DNA from: Kineosporia corallincola
Lineage (GTDB): Bacteria > Actinomycetota > Actinomycetes > Actinomycetales > Kineosporiaceae
Assembly (NCBI RefSeq): GCF_018499875.1
Contig: NZ_JAHBAY010000001.1
Span: 913,928-977,927, forward strand
Direction: 5' to 3'
Length of the DNA stretch: 64,000 nt
Shown: piece after piece, positions 41,986 through 52,772 of the stretch
Layout of the letters: the number at the start of each line of letters is the position of its first letter
Position numbering within the stretch: position 1 is the first letter of the stretch
Program-made: the position numbers and the translations under genes
Notes under the pieces: model-generated
Database searches by the model: none
The model's input: only the letters and a program-made list of their open reading frames with translations
What the model was told of the DNA's origin: nothing

Positions 41986-43653
41986 ATGGCACGGACGATC
42001 CAGGTAGCACCCGGGCGGCGTGGGGCCTACACCACGATCGGCGACGCGCTGGGCGACGCCCCGGCCGACGCGGTGGTCGAGGTGGCCGAGGGCACCTACC
42101 GGGAGGCGCTGTACCTGAGCGGCAAGAGCGTCGTCATCCGCCCGCTGCCCGGCGCCGGGCCGGTGATCATCGACGCCGACGGGGTGCCGCACGCGGCACT
42201 CAGCTGCCGCGACGGCGGGGTGCAGCTGGAGGGACTCGTCCTGCGGGCGGGTGGTGCGCCGGCCCTGTCGGCGGAGCGCTCGGAGATCCGGCTGGAGCGC
42301 TGCACCCTGAGTTCCCGTGACGCTGCGGGCATCAGCGTCAACGGCGGCCGCCTCGAGGTGCGCAAGTGCACGGTCGAGAACTCGGTCTACGGGCTGCTGA
42401 TCGAAGACGCCGACGGCACGGTGACCGACTGCACGATCACCGACATCGTGGAAGACGGTGTGCTGGTGCGCATCGGCTCGGCCCCGGTGATCCGGGCCAC
42501 CACGGTCAGCCGCTGCGGCAACCGCGGGTTCTACCTCTACCAGTTCGCCCGTCCGGTGCTGGAGGCCTGCGAGGTGTCCAACACCGGCGCGGCCGGTATC
42601 GCGGTGGCCTACCGCAGCGAGCCCACGCTGCGGCGCTGCCGGGTGCACGACGTCTCCGGCCCGGGCATCAGCTTCGGCCGGGGCACCGGTGGCCTGGTCG
42701 AGGAGTGCAAGCTGGAGAACACCGGCAGTCCCGGGCTGGAGATCGACGAGGAGGCGAGCCCGGTCGTGCGCGAGCGGGCCGAGGGGCTCGACGGCGCGGG
42801 CGACCTGTTCGACGAGATGCGCCGCGACGACGACGGCATCGAGAAGCTGCTCGCCGAGCTCGACGCGATGGTCGGCCTGACCGAGGTGAAGGCCGAGGTG
42901 CGTGGCCTGATCGACGAGCTCCAGGTGAACGAGTGGCGGCGCAGCGCGGGCCTTTCCGTGGCCGCGGGCAGCAACAACCTGATCTTCACCGGTGCCCCCG
43001 GCACCGGTAAGACCACCGTGGCGCGCATCTACGGCAAGCTGCTCGGTGCCCTGGGGGTGCTGCCGGGCGGCGGGTTCCGTGAGGTCAGCCGCCGCGACCT
43101 GGTCGGGCAGTACCTCGGGCACACCGCCGAGAAGACGGCCTCGGTGTTCGACGAGGCCAAGGGTGGCGTGCTGTTCATCGACGAGGCGTACACCCTGTCC
43201 CGTGCGGCGGGCAGCAACGACTTCGGCCAGGAGTCGATCGACACCCTGGTGAAGCTGATGGAGGACCACCGGCACGAGAGCGCCGTCATCGTGGCCGGTT
43301 ACACCAGGGAGATGGCCGAGTTCCTCGACGCCAACCCGGGTCTGGCGTCGCGGTTCTCGAAATCGGTCGAGTTCGTGAACTACTCGCCCGACGACCTGCT
43401 GCTGATCATGGAACGGATGACGGCGGCGGGCGACTACCTGCTCACCGCGAGCACCACACCGCACCTGCACCGCTATTTCGACGGTCTGGCGGGCGACCCG
43501 AACTTCGGCAACGCCCGCGAGGCCCGCAAACTGTTCGAGGGTATGCGCAAGGCCCAGGCCCAGCGGCTGCGCCGGCTGTCCGGCCGGCCCACCCTCGAAG
43601 ACCTGCGCACCCTGAACCAGGAAGACCTGTTCGACGTGATCGGGCGGCCCTGA
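41986..43653 (+). CDS. Right-handed beta-helix / AAA+ (EccA-CbbX type) fusion protein
   Basis: The product is 555 aa from ATG 41986. Residues 1-270 form a right-handed parallel beta-helix of the pectate-lyase type with repeated turns (AALSCRDGGVQLEGLVLRAG, RLEVRKCTVENSVYGLLIED, GTVTDCTITDIVEDGVLV). Residues ~290-555 form a CbxX/EccA-type AAA+ ATPase: GAPGTGKTT (~335), VLFIDEAYTL (~395), sensor VIVAGYTREMAEFL and a NPGLASRF arginine finger. EccA-like ATPases act as cytosolic ESX chaperones. The beta-helix may bind a substrate or partner. Its stop overlaps the next start (TGATG). Confidence 0.88.
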   Translation: MARTIQVAPGRRGAYTTIGDALGDAPADAVVEVAEGTYREALYLSGKSVVIRPLPGAGPVIIDADGVPHAALSCRDGGVQLEGLVLRAGGAPALSAERSEIRLERCTLSSRDAAGISVNGGRLEVRKCTVENSVYGLLIEDADGTVTDCTITDIVEDGVLVRIGSAPVIRATTVSRCGNRGFYLYQFARPVLEACEVSNTGAAGIAVAYRSEPTLRRCRVHDVSGPGISFGRGTGGLVEECKLENTGSPGLEIDEEASPVVRERAEGLDGAGDLFDEMRRDDDGIEKLLAELDAMVGLTEVKAEVRGLIDELQVNEWRRSAGLSVAAGSNNLIFTGAPGTGKTTVARIYGKLLGALGVLPGGGFREVSRRDLVGQYLGHTAEKTASVFDEAKGGVLFIDEAYTLSRAAGSNDFGQESIDTLVKLMEDHRHESAVIVAGYTREMAEFLDANPGLASRFSKSVEFVNYSPDDLLLIMERMTAAGDYLLTASTTPHLHRYFDGLAGDPNFGNAREARKLFEGMRKAQAQRLRRLSGRPTLEDLRTLNQEDLFDVIGRP

Positions 43654-44951
43654 TGAGTGGCTCGGCGCAGGGCTCGCAGGCCGCCCGCCCGGCCCGGCAG
43701 GCCGCGGCGGACGTCGAGGTCAGGGGCGTGCCGCAACCAGCCGTGGCAGCTCGTGGTGCCACCGCGGAGGAGAGCCGGGCCTCGGCCGAGCGGGTCAGCC
43801 GGGCGGTCGCCGAGCAGCTGATCGCCACCAGCCGCCGGGTGGCCCCGGCCGCCGTGGTGCCCGTCGATCCGTCGCAGGACCCGGTGGGTCAGCCGGCCGA
43901 CGCCGGTCCGCGCGACGCGGCGCGGGGCGGACGCTCCCGCCAGGCGCACCGGCTGCGGGTGGGCTGGCACACGGCGTCGTCGCCGGTGCTCGCGGGCCTC
44001 ACCCGGCCCACGGCCTCCGCCGGGGTGCTGCTGGGCCGGGGCGCCGACGGGGCCGCGGTGCGAGCCACGCTCTTTCGCCGCACGCCGGTACGCATGGTGC
44101 TGGTCGGCCGGCACCGGCTGGCCCGGCTGATGCTGTTGCGGGCGGCCGTCTCCGGCGCCCGGCCGCTGGTGCTCGCCGGGGAACCGGTTGCCTGGGAAGG
44201 GTTCCGGAGCCGGCTCGGCGCCACCGGCACCGGGATGTCGGTGCTCTGGGCCGACGCCCCGTTCCGGCTCGGCGGGTCGGTGGCCGAGCCGCTCTTCGTG
44301 ATCCGCTCGGCCGACGAGACGGTCACCGGCCCGATCCGGAAACCGGCCGCGGGGCCGGCGGGTGACGTGCTCCTGGACGATATGGCCCTGGACGGCCCGA
44401 CCCGCCCGGTCCGCAAGGACGCCGACACCATCCGCCGTGCGATCGAGCTGAGCCGCAGGGGAGCGGACCGTCCCGACCCGAAAGCCCCCGGCAACAGCGC
44501 AGCCCCGGGCAACACCGCTGCCCGAGGCCACCACGCTGCCTTCGGCCTCGGCACCGCATCCAGCCGGAACACCCTCTCGGGCGGCAACACCGGCCCGATC
44601 CGCAAGGGCGTCACGCATCCCGGCGACGTCACCTCGGCCCCCGACGACCTGGCCGACGAGGCGGCGGGCTGGTCCGGCGGATGGTGGCGCTGCGACGCGC
44701 AACTGCTGCCCCGGGTCGGCGCCGAGGCGATGGCCGGCCTGCGCCGTAACGACCTGCTGGTGACCACCCGGCTGGGCCGGGAGGACGCGGAGCGGCTGTG
44801 CTCGTCCCGCCTGGTGGGCGACCTGCGGCCCGGCCAGCTGACCGGGCTGATGGACGACTTCGTGGTGGTCGTCGCCGACGGCCGCGCCCGCGTGGTCGCC
44901 CTCGACATCACCCCGGGTGAGGAAGGCTTGCTCGGCTCGCCCCTGCACTGA
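43653..44951 (+). CDS. ESX-associated protein with an EccE-like core, unknown
   Basis: The product is 432 aa, starting at ATG 43653 that overlaps the previous stop. Its middle (VRMVLVGRHRLARLMLLRAA, then SGARPLVLAGEPVAWEGFRS, later AEPLFVIRSADETVT) resembles a nucleotide-binding Rossmann-like core seen in EccE-like T7SS accessory proteins. A Pro/Gly/Asn-rich linker (~300-345) leads to a C-terminal domain with WWRCDAQLLPRVGAEAMAGL and LTGLMDDFVVVVADGRARVV. There are no membrane helices. It ends the ESX operon. Its exact role is unknown. Confidence 0.7.
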   Translation: MSGSAQGSQAARPARQAAADVEVRGVPQPAVAARGATAEESRASAERVSRAVAEQLIATSRRVAPAAVVPVDPSQDPVGQPADAGPRDAARGGRSRQAHRLRVGWHTASSPVLAGLTRPTASAGVLLGRGADGAAVRATLFRRTPVRMVLVGRHRLARLMLLRAAVSGARPLVLAGEPVAWEGFRSRLGATGTGMSVLWADAPFRLGGSVAEPLFVIRSADETVTGPIRKPAAGPAGDVLLDDMALDGPTRPVRKDADTIRRAIELSRRGADRPDPKAPGNSAAPGNTAARGHHAAFGLGTASSRNTLSGGNTGPIRKGVTHPGDVTSAPDDLADEAAGWSGGWWRCDAQLLPRVGAEAMAGLRRNDLLVTTRLGREDAERLCSSRLVGDLRPGQLTGLMDDFVVVVADGRARVVALDITPGEEGLLGSPLH

Positions 44952-45003
44952 GGTCGGGTAATGCTGGCGACCGGCACCTCCACCAGCGGATACCCTGGGG
45001 CCC

Positions 45004-46644
45004 GTGACTCCCGACGAACTGTCCACCGCGATCCGGGCGTGCCTGGAGGCCGCCGTCGCTGCCGGTGATCTCACCGTCAGCGTCCCCGCCGAGATCCGGG
45101 TCGAGCGACCGAAGCAGCGCGAGCACGGCGACTGGTCCACCAACATCGCCCTCCAGCTGGCCAAACCGGCCGGCAAGCCGCCGCGCGCCGTCGCCGAACT
45201 GCTGTCGGCCCGCCTGGTCGGCCTGCCGGGGATCAAGAGCGTCGACATCGCCGGGCCGGGCTTCCTGAACATCGTGCTCGACACCGCCTCGGCCGCCGGG
45301 CTGGTGCGCACCGTCGTCGAGGCCGGTGCGGCCTTCGGCCAGAACCAGCAGCTGGCCGGCACCGTGCTGAACCTGGAGTTCGTCTCGGCCAACCCGACCG
45401 GCCCGCTGCACATCGGCCACACCCGGTGGGCCGCGCTCGGCGACGCCCTGGCCCGGGTGCTCACCGCCAGCGGCGCCCAGGTGACGCGCGAGTACTACAT
45501 CAATGACGCGGGCGCCCAGATGGACCGCTTCGGCGGCTCGATCCTGGCCAGGATCAAGGGCACCGAGGTCCCCGAGGGCGGCTACCACGGTGAGTACATC
45601 GCCGAGCTCGCCGCCAAGGTGCGCGAGCAGCGTCCCGACGTCGACGACCTGCCCGACGCCGAGGCCCTGGTGCTCTGCCGCGAGCTGGGCTACGCCATTC
45701 AGCTGGCCGAGAACCGGCAGACGCTCAGCGATTTCGGTGTCGAGTTCGACGTCTGGTTCTCCGAGCGCACCCTGCACGAGTCGGGTGCGGTGGAGGCCGC
45801 GGTCGAGCGGCTGCGTGAGCAGGGGCACGTGTTCGACTCCGAGGGCGCGATCTGGCTGCGCACCACCGACTTCGGTGACGACAAGGACCGCGTGCTGATC
45901 AAGGCCGACGGCGAGAAGACCTACTTCGCCGCCGACGCCGCCTACTGGCTGTCGGTGCGCGACCGGGGCTTCCCGAAGAAGATCTACATGCTCGGGGCCG
46001 ACCACCACGGTTACGTGCAGCGGCTGAAGGCCATCGCGGCCTGCGCCGGCGACGACCCGGACGAGGCGCTGGAAGTGCTGATCGGCCAGCTGGTCAGCGT
46101 GGGCGGCGCCCGGCTGAGCAAGCGGGCCGGCAACATCATCGAGCTGAAAGACCTGGTGGCCTGGCTGGGCGCCGACGCCGTGCGGTACTCGCTGGCGCGT
46201 TACCCCGCCGACTCGCCGCTCACCCTCGACGGCGAGGTCCTGCGCAAGAAGTCCAACGACAACCCGGTCTTCTACGTGCAGTACGCCCACGCCCGGCTGT
46301 CGTCGCTGGCCAACCAGGCCCGCGAGCACGGCGTGGAGCGCACCGTGTTCGAGCCGGCCCTGCTCGACCACCCGACCGAGAACGAGCTGATCGCCGTGCT
46401 GGCGCAGTTCCCGGCCGTCGTGGCCCAGGCCGCCGAGCTGCGCGAACCGCACCGGGTGGCAAGGCATCTCGAGGTCGTGGCCGGCGCCTTCCACAAGTGG
46501 TACGACAACTGCCGGGTCACCCCGCGCGGCGAGGACGCGGTGGAAGACGTGCACCGCACCCGGCTCTGGCTGGCCGAGGCCAGCCGCCTGGTTCTGGCCA
46601 ACGGCCTGGGCCTGCTCGGTGTGAGCGCGCCCGAGCGGATGTGA
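45004..46644 (+). CDS. argS: Arginyl-tRNA synthetase
   Basis: The product (546 aa) is a class I aminoacyl-tRNA synthetase that charges tRNA-Arg in the cytosol. An N-terminal ArgS-type recognition domain is followed by the HIGH motif in PTGPLHIGHTRWAALGDAL and the KMSKS-equivalent GGARLSKRAGNIIELKDL. The C-terminal anticodon-binding helical domain begins near PTENELIAVLAQFPAVV. Start is GTG 45004, 53 bases after the ESX operon. The lysA gene follows; argS-lysA adjacency is typical of actinobacteria. Confidence 0.97.
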   Translation: MTPDELSTAIRACLEAAVAAGDLTVSVPAEIRVERPKQREHGDWSTNIALQLAKPAGKPPRAVAELLSARLVGLPGIKSVDIAGPGFLNIVLDTASAAGLVRTVVEAGAAFGQNQQLAGTVLNLEFVSANPTGPLHIGHTRWAALGDALARVLTASGAQVTREYYINDAGAQMDRFGGSILARIKGTEVPEGGYHGEYIAELAAKVREQRPDVDDLPDAEALVLCRELGYAIQLAENRQTLSDFGVEFDVWFSERTLHESGAVEAAVERLREQGHVFDSEGAIWLRTTDFGDDKDRVLIKADGEKTYFAADAAYWLSVRDRGFPKKIYMLGADHHGYVQRLKAIAACAGDDPDEALEVLIGQLVSVGGARLSKRAGNIIELKDLVAWLGADAVRYSLARYPADSPLTLDGEVLRKKSNDNPVFYVQYAHARLSSLANQAREHGVERTVFEPALLDHPTENELIAVLAQFPAVVAQAAELREPHRVARHLEVVAGAFHKWYDNCRVTPRGEDAVEDVHRTRLWLAEASRLVLANGLGLLGVSAPERM

Positions 46645-46673
46645 ACGGCTACAGCAGAAAGATCGGGACTCAC

Positions 46674-48095
46674 ATGGGTGCGCACGAAGCGGGCGAGATG
46701 CACAGCCCGGGCTATGGCGGCGTCGCGACGGTTCCGTCGTGGCTGCGCCCGCCGGACAACATCAACGACCTGCTGCCCGGCATCTGGGCGCAGAGCGTGC
46801 ACCGCGGCGACGACGGGGTGCTGCGGGTCGGCGGGGTGTCGGTCGACGACATCGCCGCCGAGTTCGGCACTCCCGCCTTCGTTCTCGACGAGGCCGACTT
46901 CCGCGCCCGGGCCGTCGCCTTCAAGGACGCCTTCGCCGCCGCCTTCCAGGGCAACGCGGACGTGTACTACGCCGGCAAGGCGTTCCTCTGCACCGCGGTC
47001 GCCCGTTGGATCGCCGAGGACGGCCTGATGCTCGACACCTGCTCGGGCGGCGAGCTGGCGGTGGCGCTGCGCGCCGAGGTCCCGCCGGAGAAGATCGCGC
47101 TGCACGGCAACAACAAGCTGGAGAGCGAGATCGACCGCGCGGTCGCGGCCGGCATCGGCCGCATCGTGATCGACTCGATGATCGAGATCGACCGGGTGGC
47201 CGAGGCGGCTCAGCGGCACGGCGTGGTGCAGCCGGTCTTCATCCGGGTCACGGTCGGCGTCGAGGCGCACACCCACGAATACGTCTCCACCGCCCACGAA
47301 GACCAGAAGTTCGGTCTCTCGCTCGCCGGAGGCGTTGCCGCGGAGGCGATCTCGAAGGTCCTGGCCAACCCGGCGCTGCGCCTGGTGGGTCTGCACAGCC
47401 ACATCGGCTCGCAGATCTTCGACACCCAGGGCTTCGAGGTGGCGGCCCGCCGCCTGCTCGGTCTGCACGCCTCGGTGGAGAAGAACCACGGCGTGGTGCT
47501 GCCGGAGATCGACCTGGGCGGCGGCTACGGCATCGCCTACACCAGTCAGCACGACCCGCTGGAGCCGAAGCTGCTGGCCGACCAGCTGGCCGACATCGTG
47601 ATCCGGGAGTGCCGGGCGCTGGAGATCGCCGTGCCGCGGGTCTCGATCGAGCCGGGCCGGGCGATCGCCGGGCCGAGCACGTTCACGCTGTACCGGGTGG
47701 GCACGCTGAAAGACGTCACGATCGACCACGGCGGCGTGCGCCGCTACGTGTCGGTCGACGGCGGGATGAGCGACAACATCCGCACCGCGCTGTACGACGC
47801 CGACTACTCCTGCACCCTGGCCTCCCGCGGCTCCGACGCCCCGGCCGCGCTCTGCCGTGTGGTGGGCAAGCACTGCGAGAGCGGTGACATCGTGGTGCGT
47901 GACGAGTTCCTGCCGGGCGACCTGGCCCCGGGCGACCTGCTCGCGGTTCCCGGCACCGGCGCCTACTGCCGCAGCATGGCCAGCCAGTACAACCACGTGC
48001 CCCGCCCGCCGGTGCTCGCGGTGCGCGACGGCAAGGTCCGGGTCATCGTGCGGCGCGAGACCGAGGAAGACCTGCTCGCGCTCGACGTCGACTGA
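46674..48095 (+). CDS. lysA: Diaminopimelate decarboxylase
   Basis: The product (473 aa) decarboxylates meso-diaminopimelate to lysine using PLP. It carries the PLP-binding VYYAGKAFLC (Schiff-base Lys), LHSHIGSQIFD, EIDLGGGYGIAYT, a phosphate-binding SIEPGRAIAGPS and the C-terminal catalytic GKHCESGDIVV. ATG 46674 is used; an in-frame GTG at 46641 overlapping the argS stop (GTGA) is an alternative that would add 11 residues. A very strong hairpin terminator follows 12 bases after the stop. Confidence 0.95.
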   Translation: MGAHEAGEMHSPGYGGVATVPSWLRPPDNINDLLPGIWAQSVHRGDDGVLRVGGVSVDDIAAEFGTPAFVLDEADFRARAVAFKDAFAAAFQGNADVYYAGKAFLCTAVARWIAEDGLMLDTCSGGELAVALRAEVPPEKIALHGNNKLESEIDRAVAAGIGRIVIDSMIEIDRVAEAAQRHGVVQPVFIRVTVGVEAHTHEYVSTAHEDQKFGLSLAGGVAAEAISKVLANPALRLVGLHSHIGSQIFDTQGFEVAARRLLGLHASVEKNHGVVLPEIDLGGGYGIAYTSQHDPLEPKLLADQLADIVIRECRALEIAVPRVSIEPGRAIAGPSTFTLYRVGTLKDVTIDHGGVRRYVSVDGGMSDNIRTALYDADYSCTLASRGSDAPAALCRVVGKHCESGDIVVRDEFLPGDLAPGDLLAVPGTGAYCRSMASQYNHVPRPPVLAVRDGKVRVIVRRETEEDLLALDVD

Positions 48096-48107
48096 GAAGA
48101 ACCAGAA

Positions 48108-48156
48108 AACTGAGGACGACGATGAGCGCAGTGCGAGCTCATCGTCGTCCTCAGTT
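48108..48156 (+). terminator. Strong lysA terminator, 20-bp perfect stem
   Basis: AACTGAGGACGACGATGAGC pairs perfectly with the 20 bases ending at 48156 around a 9-base loop. It begins 12 bases after the lysA stop. Its arm contains the TCGTCGTCC core shared with hairpins at 150, 11833, 17195, 30869 and 62288. The tail is not T-rich, but stem strength makes it a credible terminator. Confidence 0.85.
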
Positions 48157-48168
48157 CTGCCCGGAATA

Positions 48169-48459
48169 ATGACCGGAATGACGCGCTCGCCCACCGGGGT
48201 GCCCCGGGCCATGCGCCGCCTCGGCACCGACCTGGCCACCTGGCGCCGGATCCGGCGGCTCACCGTGGAGGAGCTGTCGCAACGCTCCGGGGTCGGCATC
48301 GCCACCATCACCCGGCTGGAGGCCGGGCGCGGGGCCACGCTGGAGCACGTGATGCGGGTGGCCGCCGCGCTGGGCGTCGGCGAGGTGCTGGCCACCGCCC
48401 TCACGCCGCGCAACGTGCTCGCGCGCAGCACACCCAAGCCGCCGAACCAGCCCTCCTGA
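48169..48459 (+). CDS. Small XRE-family DNA-binding protein
   Basis: The product is 96 aa. A Cro/CI helix-turn-helix fills residues ~15-75 (MRRLGTDLATWRRIRRLTVE, ELSQRSGVGIATITRLEAGR), then VAAALGVGEVLATAL and a short tail. The ATG at 48169 lies 13 bases after the lysA terminator (an ATG at 48178 is also in frame). It has no toxin neighbour. It could regulate mutAB, which starts 80 bases downstream; that is inference. Confidence 0.8.
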   Translation: MTGMTRSPTGVPRAMRRLGTDLATWRRIRRLTVEELSQRSGVGIATITRLEAGRGATLEHVMRVAAALGVGEVLATALTPRNVLARSTPKPPNQPS

Positions 48460-48539
48460 CGCTTGTCAGCAGCTTTTGCTGTGAGCTAGTTCAACCCTTG
48501 TCCAGGTGCCGGGCAGTCACGTCTTCCTAAGCTGGCGTC

Positions 48540-50368
48540 ATGACACCGCCGGACGAGCTGTCGCTGGCCGGGCTGTTCGAACCGGGCAGCCGGGACGAGT
48601 GGCGGGCCGCGGTGGCCGCCGCGCTGGTCCGGTCGGGGCGGCTTGCGCCGCACGACGACCCGGCCGCGGCCGAGCGGCTGCTCACCACCACCACCTACGA
48701 CGGCATCGGGATCCGGCCGCTCTACACCCGCGACGACGCTGTCGGTGACGACACGATCGGTGTGCCCGGCCTGGCCCCCTTCGTGCGCGGCCGCCGGGTC
48801 GAGGGCAACGGGCCGGCCGGCTGGGACGTGCGTGCGCTGCACCAGCACCCCGACCCGGCGCTCACTCACGAGGCGGTGCTGACCGACCTGGAGAACGGCG
48901 TCACCTCGCTCTGGCTGAAGGACCTTCCGGTCGGCTGCCTGCGGCAGGTGCTCGACGGGGTGCTGCTCGACCTGGCCCCGGTGGTGCTGGACGCCGGGGC
49001 GAACACCGCGGCGGCGGCCCGGGAACTGCGGGCTCTGCTGCCCGGTTCCGGGGCGGCGGAGGGGAACTGGGGGGCCGACCCGATCGGCCTGCGGGCCCGG
49101 CTGGGCCCCGGCCACGACCCCGACCTGACCTTGCTGCACGACCTGGCGTCGAACGCCCTCGGCCTGCGGGCGGCCATGGTCGACGTCACCGTGTACCACG
49201 ACGCCGGGGCGGGCGACGCCCAGGAGCTCGCCGCCGCCCTGGCCACCGGAGTGGCCTACCTGCGGGCGCTCACCGATGCGGGCAGCCCGATCGAGGACGC
49301 CTTCGGGCACCTGGAGTTCCGCTACGCGGCCACCGCCGACCAGTTCGCCACCGTCGCCAAACTCCGCGCCGCGCGCCGGTTGTGGGCCCGGGTGGCGGAG
49401 GTCTGCGGGGTCGCCGGCCTCGACGACCCGGACACCGCCCCTCGGTTCGCCCAGAAGCAGCACGCCGTCACCTCGTCGGTGATGATGACCCGGCGCGACC
49501 CCTGGGTGAACCTGCTGCGCACCACGCTGGCCGCCTTCGGCGCCGGGGTGGGTGGCGCCGACGCGGTCACCGTGCAGCCCTTCGACGCCGCCCTCGGCCT
49601 GCCCGACGCGTTCTCCCGGCGGATCGCCCGCAACACCTCCTCGCTGCTGGTGATGGAGGCGCACCTGGCCCGGGTGACCGACCCGGCCGGCGGCTCCTGG
49701 TACGTCGAGCAGCTCACCGAGGCACTGGCCACCGCCGCCTGGGACCGGTTCACCGCCCTGGAGAAGGCCGGCGGGATGGCGGCCGCGCTGGACAGCGGCC
49801 GGTTCGCGGCGCAGATCGCCGAGGTCTGGGACCGGCGGGCGGGCAACCTGGCCCACCGTCGTGACCCGATCACCGGTGTCAGCGAATTCCCGCTCCTGGA
49901 CGAGGTTCCCGTGGTGCGCGAGCCGTGGCCGCCGCGCCCCGCGGGCGGGCTGCCGGTGCACCGCCACGCCGAGGAGTTCGAGGCCCTGCGCGACGCGGCC
50001 CAGGCGCACCACCCCACGCCCCGGGTCTTCCTGGCCACGCTCGGCCCGGTGGCCGCACACACCGCCAGGGCCGGCTTCGCGGCCGGCCTGTTCCAGGCCG
50101 GCGGGCTGGAGACACCCTCGAACGGGACGCGTGACGTGGTCGCCGCCTTCGTCGCGAGCGGTGCGACGATCGCCTGTCTGGCCTCCGGTGACGCGGTCTA
50201 CGCCGAACAGGCGTCCCCGGTCGCCCTGGCCCTGAAAGAGGCCGGTGCGCGGCATGTTCTGCTGGCCGGGAAGGGCGACTACCCGGGCGTGGACGGCTAC
50301 CTGCGGGCCGGGACGGACGCGCTCGCGGTACTGCGTGAGGTGCACCGGTGGATCGGGATCGAGGACGC

Positions 50369-50372
<4 letters not shown>
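48540..50372 (+). CDS. mutA: Methylmalonyl-CoA mutase small (alpha) subunit
   Basis: The product (610 aa) is the smaller, catalytically inactive subunit of the B12-dependent mutase that interconverts methylmalonyl-CoA and succinyl-CoA. It has the TIM-barrel half ([55 protein letters not shown]) and a C-terminal B12-like domain without the DxHxxG ligand motif. The start is ATG 48540. It overlaps mutB by ATGA, so the subunits are co-translated. Confidence 0.96.
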
Positions 50373-52501
<2,129 letters not shown>

Positions 52502-52505
52502 CCGT

Positions 52506-52772
52506 ATGGCGGAGACATGCACACATCTGGACACGATTCACGACGTCACCCCCAGCGCGCAGGGCTGTGAGGACTGCCTGAGGAGCGGCGGCAGCTGGGT
52601 GCACCTGCGGTTGTGCCGCGAGTGCGGGCACATGGGCTGCTGCGACTCGTCCCCGGCCAAGCACGCCACGGCGCACGTGCACAGCACCGGGCACCCGATC
52701 GTGCAGTCGGCCGAGCCGGGCGAGAGCTGGTTCTGGTGCTACCCCGACGAGCTGGCCTTCGAGCTGGGATGA
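52506..52772 (+). CDS. UBP-type zinc finger protein
   Basis: The product (88 aa) is almost entirely a ZnF-UBP fold. Its zinc ligands are C5/H7 (ETCTHL), C21/C24 (GCEDCL), then CRECGHMGCCDSS with C37/C40 and HATAHVHSTGHPI with histidines, ending WFWCYPDELAFELG. In eukaryotes this domain binds ubiquitin C-termini; bacterial single-domain copies have no established role. It begins 5 bases after mutB and overlaps meaB by ATGA, so it is embedded in the mutase operon. Confidence 0.85.
   Translation: MAETCTHLDTIHDVTPSAQGCEDCLRSGGSWVHLRLCRECGHMGCCDSSPAKHATAHVHSTGHPIVQSAEPGESWFWCYPDELAFELG

Noticed and set aside
40894..43470. An 858-residue minus-strand frame across the 732-aa and beta-helix/AAA+ genes
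   Set aside because: It runs across two well-supported plus-strand genes and is His/Gln/Arg-rich nonsense typical of an antisense GC frame.
48460..48539. Cobalamin riboswitch before mutA
   Set aside because: The 80-base gap is too short and shows none of the conserved B12-box features.
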